Assembly: GCA_002366995.1 (NCBI GenBank)
Contig: DFCM01000125.1
Location: 775 to 40,653, forward strand
Length of the DNA: 39,879 nt
DNA from: a bacterium UBP3_UBA3054
GTDB taxonomy: Bacteria > Auribacterota > UBA3054
Reading direction: 5' to 3'
The notes under the pieces are model-generated. The model did not search any database, was not told where the DNA came from, and saw only the letters and a program-made list of their open reading frames with translations. Below, piece after piece: positions 24,061 through 32,309 of this stretch. Positions within the stretch are counted from its first letter, which is position 1. Every line of letters begins with the position of its first letter. The translations under genes were made by a program, and so were the position numbers.

Positions 24061-25248
24061 ATGATTTCAAGACGCATGCAGAAGATGGTCGCCGCCAATT
24101 CCGTCATCAGGGCAATGTTCGAGGAAGGCCTCAAGCTCGCCAGGGAATACGGCAAGGAAAACGTTTACGATTTCAGCCTGGGCAACCCCAACGTTCCCGC
24201 TCCGGAAGCTTTGAAAAAAGCCGCCCTGAAGATCCTTTCCGAAGACGATCCAGTCAAGGTCCACGGATACATGCCGAACGCCGGCTTCCCTACCGTCAGG
24301 GAAAAGATCGCCCTCTCCCTGAACAAGCGTTTCGGGACCGGATTCACCTCCGCTAACATCCTTATGACCGTCGGCGCGGCCGGCGGCCTCAACGTCGCCC
24401 TCAAGGCGCTTCTCAACCCCGGCGACGAAGTCATCACCTTCGCGCCCTTCTTCGGCGAATACAGAAACTACGTCGCGAACTTCGAGGGCGAACTGGTCGT
24501 CGTCCCTCCCAACACCGAAACTTTCCAGCCCGACCTCAAGTCTTTCAAGGAACTCATCCATCCCCAGACCAAGGCCGTCATAGTAAATTCCCCCAACAAC
24601 CCGACCGGCGTCGTGTACAGCGAGGAGACCGTCAAGCGCCTCGCCGCCATACTTGAGGAGAAGCAGAAGGAATTCGGCACCTCCATCTATCTCATCTCCG
24701 ACGAACCGTACCGCGAGCTCGTCTACGAGGGCGCCCTTGTCCCCTACCTGACCAAATACTACCGCAACACCCTGGTCGGCTACTCTTACAGCAAATCGCT
24801 CTCCATTCCCGGCGAGCGTCTGGGCTACGTGGTCGTCCCCAGTGAAGTCGACGACTTCGAGGATCTCTTCGCCGCCATGACCGTCGCCAACCGCATCCTG
24901 GGCTTCGTCAACGCCCCCAGCCTTATGCAGCTTGCTGTCGCGGAATGCCTGGAGGAAAAGACCGACATCGCCTATTACGCCCGCAACAGGGAAACGCTCT
25001 ACAACGGCCTAACCAAGCTAGGCTTCAAGTGCGTCAAGCCGGAAGGCGCCTTCTATCTCTTCATGAAGACGCCCGTGGAAGACGATTCCGCCTTCGCCCA
25101 GGCCGCCAAGAAATTCAACATCCTTTTGGTCCCGGGAAGCGCTTTCGCATGCCCGGGCTTCGTCAGGATCGCCTACTGCGTTTCCTACGAAACGATCGTG
25201 AATTCGCTTCCCAAGTTCGCGGAACTGGCCAAGCAGTACGGCCTTTAA
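24061..25248 (+). CDS. Pyridoxal-phosphate aminotransferase, class I/II (AspAT-like fold type I)
   Basis: PLP-dependent transaminase of amino-acid metabolism, 395 aa. Visible residues are SPNNPTG (177-183) with the PLP-contacting N180, D214 and Y217 in SDEPYRE, the Schiff-base lysine K245 in YSYSKSLSIPGERLGY, and the substrate-carboxylate arginine in GFVRIAYCVS near 377. The N-terminus (VYDFSLGNPNVPAP) is typical of a clade often annotated simply as aspartate-type aminotransferase. Substrate cannot be assigned. It is the only plus-strand gene between the left edge and 38.5 kb, has its own promoter and converges on ung, with the two stop codons overlapping. Confidence 0.92.
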   Translation: MISRRMQKMVAANSVIRAMFEEGLKLAREYGKENVYDFSLGNPNVPAPEALKKAALKILSEDDPVKVHGYMPNAGFPTVREKIALSLNKRFGTGFTSANILMTVGAAGGLNVALKALLNPGDEVITFAPFFGEYRNYVANFEGELVVVPPNTETFQPDLKSFKELIHPQTKAVIVNSPNNPTGVVYSEETVKRLAAILEEKQKEFGTSIYLISDEPYRELVYEGALVPYLTKYYRNTLVGYSYSKSLSIPGERLGYVVVPSEVDDFEDLFAAMTVANRILGFVNAPSLMQLAVAECLEEKTDIAYYARNRETLYNGLTKLGFKCVKPEGAFYLFMKTPVEDDSAFAQAAKKFNILLVPGSAFACPGFVRIAYCVSYETIVNSLPKFAELAKQYGL

Positions 25249-25898
25249 CGATCGCACCAAGTAATTGGCAACTTGCCGATTGAAACTAGGAATTCGTTGG
25301 CGAGTTTGAAATGACCGCAACCGAAAAATTTTCTGGCGGAAAGCGGCGATGGATGAGCGGATTCCAGGATAAGGTTGCCCTCGGCTTTTATAACATCTTT
25401 CAATTTTCTAGCGTTGTTGCCCCAGAGGAAGAAAACCAACCCTCCCCTTCCGCTCAGTTTGCGCAGTACGCCGGAAGTGAATATTTCCCAGCCTTTGCCG
25501 GCATGGGAATTGGCCTCCCCTTCCCTGACGGTCAAGACCGTGTTCAAAAGCAGGACTCCCTGAGCGGCCCAGTTTCTCAATTCTAGTTTCGGTATTTCCC
25601 GCTCATATTCCATTGAAAGTTCCCGCCGGATATTCCGCAATGAGGGCGGCTCCCGGACACCCTCCGGCACGCTGAAAGCCAAGCCCTCAGCCTGGCCTTC
25701 CTCATGGTAGGGATCTTGTCCTAAAATGACCGCCTTGGTCTCTGTAGGAGAGAAAAAAGAAAAGGCGCGGTACACCTTTTCCTCGGGAGGAAAAACAGCG
25801 TACCGCGCCCGTTCCGCAGCGAGAAACTCTTCCAGTCGAGCGAAGCTTTCGGCCTTCGTCTCCTCAAGAAGAAATTCTCGCCACTTGTCAGGAAGCAT
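25245..25898 (-). CDS. ung: Uracil-DNA glycosylase (family 1)
   Basis: Excises uracil from DNA as the first step of base-excision repair. At 217 aa it is normal length. Diagnostic motifs are the catalytic water-activating loop GQDPYH, the pocket LLLNTVLTVREG, FFLWGNNA and the DNA-minor-groove loop HPSPLSA. The ATG overlaps the nagB stop by one base (TAATG), so it is cotranscribed with the amino-sugar genes. Its stop overlaps the convergent aminotransferase stop by four bases, leaving no room for a terminator between them. Confidence 0.95.
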   Translation of the reverse strand: MLPDKWREFLLEETKAESFARLEEFLAAERARYAVFPPEEKVYRAFSFFSPTETKAVILGQDPYHEEGQAEGLAFSVPEGVREPPSLRNIRRELSMEYEREIPKLELRNWAAQGVLLLNTVLTVREGEANSHAGKGWEIFTSGVLRKLSGRGGLVFFLWGNNARKLKDVIKAEGNLILESAHPSPLSARKFFGCGHFKLANEFLVSIGKLPITWCDR

Positions 25899-26695
25899 TA
25901 CTTCTCTTCGATTATGGCCTTCATGTCCGGATCATTTTCCATGACCCAGCGATAGTGCGCTTGGCGCGTCAGCTTGGCCGCGGCCGCCTCGTCGGCGATG
26001 ATCGTGGCATGCTGATGGAACTGCAGGGCGGAAGAGCTGATAAGGGAGGTCACGGGGCCTTCCACGGCCTTGGCCAGGATCTCAGCCTTGCTGGAGCCAG
26101 TGGCGAGCAAGAGGCAGGCCTTGGCGTCCAGAACGGTGCCGACACCCATCGTCAGGGCGTGAGTCGGAACGTTCTTGGGGTCGCCGCCGAACATTTCGCA
26201 GTTCTGCTCAAGCGTTTCCGCGGAAAGCACGACTTTTCTGGTGCGGGATGAAAGCGGAGACAAAGGCTCGTTGAAGCCGATGTGGCCGTCCACGCCGATG
26301 CCGAGGAGCTGGAGGTCGACGCCGCCCGCTTCCTTCATGGCTTTCTCATAATTGGCGCATTCCTCGACCGCGCATTTGGCCGTGCCGCAGGGAACGTGCG
26401 TGTTGGCCTTGTCGATGTCGATGTGGTCGAAGAGATGGTAGTTCATGTAGTAGCGGTAGGAGTTTTTGTCCGTGCCGGGCAGTCCCCAGTATTCGTCGAG
26501 GTTGAAGGACTTGCAGCCTTTGAAGCTTATGCCTTTTTCCTTGGCGCGCTGGGCTAAGCAGGCGTAGACTCTTTCCATGGTGCGGCCGGTCGCGAGACCA
26601 AGGACCGCGTACGGTTTGCTTTTAACGAGATCGGCGATGATCTTGGCCGTCAGCTGACAGGCGTCTTCCGTCGTTTTGCAAATGATAACTTCCAT
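25898..26695 (-). CDS. nagB: Glucosamine-6-phosphate deaminase
   Basis: Converts glucosamine-6-phosphate to fructose-6-phosphate and ammonia, feeding amino sugars into glycolysis. It has 265 aa. The phosphate loop reads LATGRTME (the family usually has LATGSTP). Catalytic residues match NagB: D67 (FNLDEY), D136 and H138 (GIGVDGHIGF) and E143 (NEP), then SSRTRKV. AAGGAA lies five bases before the ATG. It sits 18 bases after the PIG-L gene and just before ung. No nagA is present in the window, which makes the adjacent PIG-L protein a candidate for the deacetylation step. Confidence 0.94.
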   Translation of the reverse strand: MEVIICKTTEDACQLTAKIIADLVKSKPYAVLGLATGRTMERVYACLAQRAKEKGISFKGCKSFNLDEYWGLPGTDKNSYRYYMNYHLFDHIDIDKANTHVPCGTAKCAVEECANYEKAMKEAGGVDLQLLGIGVDGHIGFNEPLSPLSSRTRKVVLSAETLEQNCEMFGGDPKNVPTHALTMGVGTVLDAKACLLLATGSSKAEILAKAVEGPVTSLISSSALQFHQHATIIADEAAAAKLTRQAHYRWVMENDPDMKAIIEEK

Positions 26696-26713
26696 AATAT
26701 TTCCTTAATATTT

Positions 26714-27565
26714 TTACTTTAAGAGCAGATCCTTGAGGGATTCCTCACTGGAGAGCATTTTGCCTTTTTCGTAGAAGGGCTTGAATTCGCCGTTCTCAAA
26801 CTTCGTGGCGTAGTAGATGGCCGCGAAGGTGAAATCGGGCACCGCGCCGCCCTGGCCGCCGACTATTTCGCCGCCGCGCCTGACATTGTCGATCATCCAG
26901 CCCGGAAGGGAGAGATGATAGGGGTTCCTGCTCACTTCGCCGATATGGAAGGAGATGCCGGTCATCAAGGCCGCCACGTCCTCGGGCTGCAGTTCGCACA
27001 TAAGGTTCGGCTTGTCCATGGCGCCCCAGAATTCCGTTTCCACGAAGGTGCACTTGTAGTTGAGCTGACGGACGGCGTCCTCGACGACGTAGTGCGTGCC
27101 GATATGCGTGCCGTTCCAGTCGCCGGCGTGCGGAACGCCTATTATGGCGGGCTGGTATTTCTCGATGATGCCTTTGATGACATCGACTTTCTTCTGCCAC
27201 TCAGCGGGATTGGCTTCCCTTTCCTTCTTGGTGACGTGCTCGAGCCCGACTCCGGGAACGGAAACTTCCAGGCCGAAATTCATGTATTCGCAAGCGGTCT
27301 TCAGTTCCGCTTCGCGGCCCAACTGGCGGGCTTTGTTGCTGCCTAAAGTAACGGCCACGTCGATGACGTTGCAGCCTTCTTTTCTCAAGCGGAGAGCCCA
27401 GCCGCCGGAGATGCATTCATCGTCCGGGTGCGGAGCGAACCAAAGGACGGTCGGACCGTCGGCGGGAGGCATAGGGAGTTTCTCGAAACCGCCGCAGGGG
27501 AAAGTTCTGCCTTCGGCGAACAGCTTGGCGTACTTCTGCGCCAGGGTAACATACGGGTTTTCCAT
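26714..27565 (-). CDS. PIG-L/LmbE-family zinc deacetylase
   Basis: Zn-dependent N-deacetylase fold related to MshB, BshB and archaeal chitobiose deacetylase. The AHPDDE motif at 45-50 supplies H46, D48 and D49, and H158 in NGTHIGTH is the third probable zinc ligand. At 283 aa it is normal length. No signal peptide is present, so it acts in the cytoplasm. It lies between a ROK-like kinase (30 bases upstream) and nagB (18 bases downstream). From context the substrate is likely an N-acetylamino-sugar or its phosphate. Family membership is firm; the GlcNAc-6-phosphate role is inference. Confidence 0.9.
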   Translation of the reverse strand: MENPYVTLAQKYAKLFAEGRTFPCGGFEKLPMPPADGPTVLWFAPHPDDECISGGWALRLRKEGCNVIDVAVTLGSNKARQLGREAELKTACEYMNFGLEVSVPGVGLEHVTKKEREANPAEWQKKVDVIKGIIEKYQPAIIGVPHAGDWNGTHIGTHYVVEDAVRQLNYKCTFVETEFWGAMDKPNLMCELQPEDVAALMTGISFHIGEVSRNPYHLSLPGWMIDNVRRGGEIVGGQGGAVPDFTFAAIYYATKFENGEFKPFYEKGKMLSSEESLKDLLLK

Positions 27566-27595
27566 GTTTAAAGCCTTATATTGTTTGATTAAATT

Positions 27596-29014
27596 TTATT
27601 CCTGTCCGGGAACGACAGCCAAAGAGGCGGCGGCGATAGCCTGGCCGTGGCGTTTGTCGCGTTCGCTGGGGGTGTGGAAAGCGATCTTCTCGGCGAGTTC
27701 GGGGAACTCGGCCTTCAAGGTTTCCTGCGCCTTCTCAAGGATGATGGCGCCGCCTTCGCCGCTCGTCACGCGGCCGAGGCTCAGGATGTGGCGGATATCG
27801 TAGAAGCTGGCGTAATGCGCCACGCCGTAGCCCATGAAGACGCCGATGGTGTTGTAGATCTTCCTGGCGCGGGCGTCGCCTTCCGCCATCAGCTGCTGCA
27901 CGTATTTCAGTTTTTCAGGCAGCTTCAAGCTTTCGTCGCATTCGATGCCGGCGGGCTTCAGAAGACGACCGACGCACTGCTGGGAGAAATACTGCACGCC
28001 GCAGCCGGCGTCGCCGGACCATTCGTCCTTGGGAGCGCCTTCTCTCACATCCACAGGCGCGAAAGCGAGCTCGTTGAGCCAGGTCGTGATGTTGCCCTGG
28101 GAAGTGCAGTAGCCGACGGCTTCGCTGGAACCAAGCGCGATGCCTAAGACCGCGCCGTCGTTAAGGGAGATGGAGCCGGCAAGCGCCGTCACTTCGCCGT
28201 CGTTCACGACTTCGAAGGGGACCTTCCACTCGTCTCTCAAGCGCAGGAAAACGTCTTTGGCGGCCGCGACCTTGACGGGATCTTTCACCGGAGCGTCCAG
28301 AACGCCGCGGAACAAAGAAGCGACCTTGACGCGGTTGTCAACATAAACGCCGGCCGCGCTGCCGCCGATGGCGTCCACTCTCGGAAGTTTCGCCTTGGCG
28401 GAATTCAGCATGGCCATGAATTCAGAATGGTGCCATTCGGGATCGCTCTGCTTGACAGGATCCCAGACCACTTCCTCGCTGAAGACCACTTCGCCGTCGA
28501 TGACGGCCGCGACTTTGCGGTCGCTGGCGCCGAGGTCGAAACCGATGCGGCAGCCCTTGAAGTGGCGGCCCAGAGGAGCGGTGCTCTCTTTGGGAGCGGG
28601 AAGCTTAGAAGCGTCAGAAACATTCACGACCTCGAAGGGTTTCTCGTAAATGCGGCCGCCCATGATCTCAGCGTCGAAACGGCCAACTTCGGTCTCGGTG
28701 TAATGCTTTCTAAGATAATCGGCCAGGTACGCCGGGCCGGCCACGGTGATGCGGTAGCCGCCGCGGGACCAAAGCAGGAACTTCACCAGCCTTTCGATGA
28801 AGGCCGGATTGTACTTCGCGTAAGCGCTGGTTTCCGGGAAGACTACGGTCTCAAAATGGAAGACCGAGCCGTTGGCCTGTTCCAGGGCGATCGTAACGGG
28901 CACTCCGCCCTCGGCCTTGGCGGCCTGGGTGAAGTTGCGGACAAAGATTGAGGAGGGGGAAAACTCCGGATCAAGTTCCGGGACGATCCTGCCGCCGAAT
29001 AAAGAAGTATTCAT
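27596..29014 (-). CDS. Divergent ROK/ASKHA sugar kinase-like protein with ~150-residue N-terminal extension
   Basis: Actin-like ATPase-fold protein, probably a sugar kinase. The phosphate-1 motif is RIGFDLGASDRKVAAVIDGE (156-175). VPFEVVNDGEVTALAG (265-280) matches the ROK segment whose aspartate (here D272) is the catalytic base, and LGIALGSSEAVGY resembles phosphate-2. The ROK zinc-binding CxCGxxGC motif is absent. Residues 1-150 have no obvious match and make it 472 aa against ~300 for simple ROK kinases. It has its own promoter (29046-29075) and an AAGGA seven bases before the ATG. It heads the operon with PIG-L, nagB and ung. GlcNAc or another amino sugar is the plausible substrate by context only. 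Confidence 0.75.
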   Translation of the reverse strand: MNTSLFGGRIVPELDPEFSPSSIFVRNFTQAAKAEGGVPVTIALEQANGSVFHFETVVFPETSAYAKYNPAFIERLVKFLLWSRGGYRITVAGPAYLADYLRKHYTETEVGRFDAEIMGGRIYEKPFEVVNVSDASKLPAPKESTAPLGRHFKGCRIGFDLGASDRKVAAVIDGEVVFSEEVVWDPVKQSDPEWHHSEFMAMLNSAKAKLPRVDAIGGSAAGVYVDNRVKVASLFRGVLDAPVKDPVKVAAAKDVFLRLRDEWKVPFEVVNDGEVTALAGSISLNDGAVLGIALGSSEAVGYCTSQGNITTWLNELAFAPVDVREGAPKDEWSGDAGCGVQYFSQQCVGRLLKPAGIECDESLKLPEKLKYVQQLMAEGDARARKIYNTIGVFMGYGVAHYASFYDIRHILSLGRVTSGEGGAIILEKAQETLKAEFPELAEKIAFHTPSERDKRHGQAIAAASLAVVPGQE

Positions 29015-29045
29015 TTGTCTATCCTTAATGTTATGTTTTTAAATT

Positions 29046-29075
29046 ATTCTAGCATATTTATAGGGGTATATGCAA
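29046..29075 (-). promoter_or_regulatory. Promoter of the amino-sugar operon
   Basis: A minus-strand -35 TTGCAT (29070-29075) and -10 TAGAAT (29046-29051) have an 18-base spacer ending in TGC (extended -10). Transcription should start near 29039, giving a leader of about 25 bases before the kinase ATG. Confidence 0.72.
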
Positions 29076-29078
29076 CAT

Positions 29079-30188
29079 TTAATCCAAAATCTCAACATTT
29101 GCCCTGGGTACTGTTATTATCTTTCCATCCCCCATATCGACACTTAGGACGCGCACCTTGGATCCCGTGCCGATCTCTATAGGCTTCTCTATCAGTTCGT
29201 GCACTCTGCCGATCTGCCCGAAATGCGGGCGGCGGATGAGGCGCACCCTTACTCCGGGCTTCAGCTCGGAATTGTTGACGTGCAGGTCCTCCTTGGTCTC
29301 GTAGCCCGGGACTATGAGTTCCGGCCTGATGACGCCGGCCCTGATCTGGGTGGCGCCGTTGATGGCCGCAATATGACCGTCCAGCGCGCGCAGAAGATGC
29401 GCGGTCCTTTCCGGCATGACAAGGTCGCCGAAGCCTTCCGTCAGGACAAGCGTGAAGGGAATGTCCTCTTCGCCCGTCACGGCCACGCCGATGTCGAAGC
29501 CCAAGAATCCCATCAGTTCGGAATCGACGATGCCGGCGCCCACGATGCCAATAATGCCTTTCTTCTCCGCGGCGTAGAGCACCGAGCCGTCGATCTTCCC
29601 GGGGAACATTATGATCTTTCCCTCAAGATCCTCAGGCAGCATGTCGGCGGTAAGGATCGAGCGTCCGTTGTCGAACCACAGAAGCTTTCCGTGCCTCTCC
29701 CCTCCTACGCCGAAGATGCCCTGCACCAGCGCGCCGTAGGTCTCGATGACCACGCCTTCCTCTTCCATGATCTCGACCACTTCGCCGGAAATGTAGGCGT
29801 GGCAGAAGATCGGTTTCGGCACGCCGCGGACGCCGATGTTGCCGGAGAGTTTGGAAATGTATTCCAAGGACCCGTCTATGGGCGACGTGACGTTGTTGGT
29901 TATGAGGTTGAAGAAGACCGTCCTGCTAGCCAGCAGTTCCTCTTTCTTAACGGGATCGCCGGCCTTTTTCAGGACGAATTTTTCCAACTGGTCTGGTCCG
30001 CAGCCCAAGATGTTCGCGGCTTTCACGACCGCCAGCGTTCCCGGCAGATCGACCTTCGCGACGACCGTCTCGGGCTCGACCTTGTCGCCCAGCTTTACCA
30101 CCACCTCGCCCTTCACAGGCAGGCGGCGCGTTTTTCTTATCTTAACGTGCGGGCTTATCGTAAGCCCCGGAGTAAATGCGTTTCCCAT
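29079..30188 (-). CDS. Conserved-looking protein paired with GlmL-like ASKHA protein (barrel-sandwich and KOW-like segments)
   Basis: No function recognised. It has 369 aa with no signal peptide or membrane segment. Residues about 20-50 (LPVKGEVVVKLGDKVEPETVV) look like a lipoyl/biotinyl-type barrel-sandwich strand pattern as in RnfC or membrane-fusion proteins. A second similar segment is near 118-150 (IFCHAYISGEVVEIMEEEGVVIETYG). A glycine-rich middle (IMFPGKIDGSVLYAAEKKGIIGIVGAGI) follows. The C-terminus (FGQIGRVHELIEKPIEIGTGSKVRVLSV) resembles a KOW/SH3-like strand set. It starts three bases after the glmL-like gene and is last in that three-gene unit. The likely role is as partner of the ASKHA protein. 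This is inference from position alone. Confidence 0.7.
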   Translation of the reverse strand: MGNAFTPGLTISPHVKIRKTRRLPVKGEVVVKLGDKVEPETVVAKVDLPGTLAVVKAANILGCGPDQLEKFVLKKAGDPVKKEELLASRTVFFNLITNNVTSPIDGSLEYISKLSGNIGVRGVPKPIFCHAYISGEVVEIMEEEGVVIETYGALVQGIFGVGGERHGKLLWFDNGRSILTADMLPEDLEGKIIMFPGKIDGSVLYAAEKKGIIGIVGAGIVDSELMGFLGFDIGVAVTGEEDIPFTLVLTEGFGDLVMPERTAHLLRALDGHIAAINGATQIRAGVIRPELIVPGYETKEDLHVNNSELKPGVRVRLIRRPHFGQIGRVHELIEKPIEIGTGSKVRVLSVDMGDGKIITVPRANVEILD

Positions 30189-30191
30189 AAT

Positions 30192-31994
30192 TTATTCCAG
30201 CGGCAGCGAAAGCGCCTTGTAATCTTTAAGCCGGCGGGCGGCGTTCATGGTTTGGTCGTTGTCAAAAACGAGAGGACGGCAGCGGCCGTCCAGCAGTATG
30301 CCGGCCACGCCGCCTATCACTTCGGTCTCCATCGGCTTGCCATAGCCTTTGCCGACGTTGAAGCGCCTGGTCGGGAAGATCTGCACTCTGGCTTTCTTGC
30401 CGGTCGGCAGCGGCACTCTCAGAAGGTCCCCGCTCTTTATGGTTATCTTCTCTTCGCGGTCGTCGATCTTCACCAGCACGTCCATGACCTTCGCGCCTTC
30501 CTTGGCCGTTCCGACCGGCGCGATGGCCGTTCCAAGAACGATCATGCAGTCCTTGGCGAAGACTTCCTTGGCGGCTTCAGGATTCAATTGCGACATGACG
30601 CCCAATTGCGGCATCATGAAAATGGAGTCGACAGCCAGCTGCGTCACGCCTTCCAGCTGGAAAGCGTCCAGCATCATGAGAGCCGACTGCGTTCTGTCGG
30701 GCGCGTGCGAAAGCACGCCGCCGGAACCAATGCAGAGGTCGAGCTTCATGAGGTCGACCAGCACGGACTGGTTATTGTCGAGGGCGGAACCGATGTCGCT
30801 GTCGGCGTCCTTTTGGTTGGCCGCCACGTCGACCGCCAGGGAGCGGTGGTGAATAAGCGAAAGACGCAGGGCTTCTCTGGCCGCGGCCTGCTCGATGTAA
30901 AGCTCTTCTTTCGTTTCCGGGATGGTCGTGGGACGGATCATCTTGTTGCGCAGAATGTCGCGCAGAACTTTCACGTCGAACTTGAAGGGCAGCCAGCGCA
31001 GAATATTGTCCACGCCGCTTTCCGCCATCACGTTGCAGAGGCTGTAGCTCATGCCGTAGTTCGCGGAGACCGTGCGGTGGAAGTGTCCGCCGAAAACCGA
31101 GAAGACGTCCGTCGTGGCGCCGCCGATGTCGACGGCCAGGACGTTCTGGTGCCTTTCCCTGGCGACTTCCTGGATGATGATGCCGACCGCCGTGGGCGTC
31201 GGCATGATGTCCGCGGAAGTGATCTCCATCAGCTTCGGATATCCCGGCGCCTGCTGCATGACGTGCTCCAAAAAGAGGTCGTGGATGGCCTGGCGCGCTT
31301 CCGCCACGTCTTCCCTGTTGAGGTCCGGCCTGACATTGTTGACGTTCCTTATTGAGCACACTCCGCCCAGCATGTCTTCGACCACGTCGCGGGCTTCCAC
31401 GTTGCCGCTGAAGATGACCGGGAGGTTGAAGCCCTGCCCGAACCTTGGCTGGGGCTTGGCGGCCCTTATTATTTCCGAGATCATCTCCACATGCCGGCGG
31501 GATCCGCCGTTGGTGCCGCCCGCCATCAATATCATGTCGGGGCGGATGTGGCGGAGACGTTCTATTCTTTCGTAATTCTCCCTCGGGTCGTCGAGGGAAA
31601 TGGTGTCGATGACGATGGCGCCCGCACCCAGGGCCGCTCTTTCCGCGCTGGCGCCCGAAATAGAGCCTACGATGCCCGTGCAGGCCATTTGCAGACCTCC
31701 CCCGGCTGAAGATGTGGAGAAATAGGCATCCACCCCGTCTTCGCCCTTCCTGGGGCAAATCAGGTTCCTGTTTTCATCCAGAAGCCGGCGGCCGGTGATA
31801 TCCTCCAGCTCCTCGACCGCGTTCTTGACGCCCACCGTCACGTCGTCGAAGGGCGCCTCGACCGTCGTGGGCGCTTCGCCGCGCCCCGCCAGACGGTAGC
31901 CCTCCTCGGTCTTGACGACCAGAATAGCCTTGGTGGTCGTGCTGCCGCAGTCGGTCGCCAACATCACTTCCAGTTTCTCAGTGTCTTTACTCAT
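30192..31994 (-). CDS. GlmL/MutL-type ASKHA protein (glutamate mutase accessory family)
   Basis: Belongs to the GlmL (old name MutL) family found between the subunits of B12-dependent glutamate mutase and ornithine aminomutase in clostridia, where it is thought to be a reactivating chaperone. This is unrelated to mismatch-repair MutL. It has 600 aa. There are two ATPase-type phosphate motifs: LATDCGSTTTKAILV (12-26) and VLAVDIGGATTDVFSV near the middle. IRPDMILMAGGTNGGSRRHVE and DLCIGSGGVLSHAP are further conserved-looking blocks. No mutase S or E subunit, nor any B12-binding DxHxxG protein, is in the window. It is preceded by an 89-aa gene (two bases) and followed by the 369-aa gene (three bases). 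The family is firm; the client protein is unknown. Confidence 0.86.
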   Translation of the reverse strand: MSKDTEKLEVMLATDCGSTTTKAILVVKTEEGYRLAGRGEAPTTVEAPFDDVTVGVKNAVEELEDITGRRLLDENRNLICPRKGEDGVDAYFSTSSAGGGLQMACTGIVGSISGASAERAALGAGAIVIDTISLDDPRENYERIERLRHIRPDMILMAGGTNGGSRRHVEMISEIIRAAKPQPRFGQGFNLPVIFSGNVEARDVVEDMLGGVCSIRNVNNVRPDLNREDVAEARQAIHDLFLEHVMQQAPGYPKLMEITSADIMPTPTAVGIIIQEVARERHQNVLAVDIGGATTDVFSVFGGHFHRTVSANYGMSYSLCNVMAESGVDNILRWLPFKFDVKVLRDILRNKMIRPTTIPETKEELYIEQAAAREALRLSLIHHRSLAVDVAANQKDADSDIGSALDNNQSVLVDLMKLDLCIGSGGVLSHAPDRTQSALMMLDAFQLEGVTQLAVDSIFMMPQLGVMSQLNPEAAKEVFAKDCMIVLGTAIAPVGTAKEGAKVMDVLVKIDDREEKITIKSGDLLRVPLPTGKKARVQIFPTRRFNVGKGYGKPMETEVIGGVAGILLDGRCRPLVFDNDQTMNAARRLKDYKALSLPLE

Positions 31995-31996
31995 AC

Positions 31997-32266
31997 CTAA
32001 TTGGCCAACTCCTTAATTCTCTCCTCAAGCCTCAGCGTATTGGAATCATCCAGCAAAAAAAGACCAAGGTCCCGCATGTCGAGCGGCATCACCGTGTTCA
32101 GTATCCCCCCGAACCCAATGAGAATGTGGGCGGTGATGGGCGCGATGGGACGGTTGATCTCGAAAAGGAAAGTCGTCGCCGCTGGCAAGTCGTATTTCTT
32201 GCTCCAGTGAGCGATCTTTTCGACGATCTCTTCCGTCTCCTCAACTGTCAAACTGGTCTTTATCAT
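31997..32266 (-). CDS. 89-aa protein of unknown function leading the GlmL-like unit
   Basis: Unrecognised small cytoplasmic protein. The N-terminal part (TVEETEEIVEKIAHWSKKYD) is amphipathic helical, the middle (PITAHILIGFGGILNTVMPLD) is fairly hydrophobic, and the end is acidic helical. The gene is real by context. It has an extended -10 nine bases before its only plausible ATG, it ends two bases before the glmL-like start, and its codon use matches neighbours. It may be a regulatory or assembly subunit of the following ASKHA protein. No sequence motif identifies its job. Confidence 0.72.
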   Translation of the reverse strand: MIKTSLTVEETEEIVEKIAHWSKKYDLPAATTFLFEINRPIAPITAHILIGFGGILNTVMPLDMRDLGLFLLDDSNTLRLEERIKELAN

Positions 32267-32274
32267 ATGAAGAA

Positions 32275-32283
32275 ATTATAGCA
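32275..32283 (-). promoter_or_regulatory. Extended -10 promoter of the GlmL-like unit, implying a leaderless mRNA
   Basis: The minus strand reads TGCTATAAT (TGC 32281-32283, TATAAT 32275-32280). The last T is nine bases from the A of the ATG at 32266, the same spacing as at trkH. No -35 match is seen. Transcription should start at or within two bases of the start codon. Confidence 0.62.
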
Positions 32284-32309
32284 AAAGGAGAATCGCACTC
32301 GGCGCGTTT

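Noticed and set aside
29199..31355. A 718-codon open frame on the plus strand opposite the 369-aa and GlmL-like genes
   Set aside because: It is antisense to two strongly supported genes, has the Val/Ala/Asp/Gly/His-rich composition typical of mirror frames in GC-rich genes, and has no domain or ribosome-binding site.
30192..31994. GlmL-like gene as DNA mismatch repair MutL
   Set aside because: Only the old gene name is shared. The motifs are ASKHA (actin-like), not GHKL ATPase, and there is no MutL C-terminal domain.
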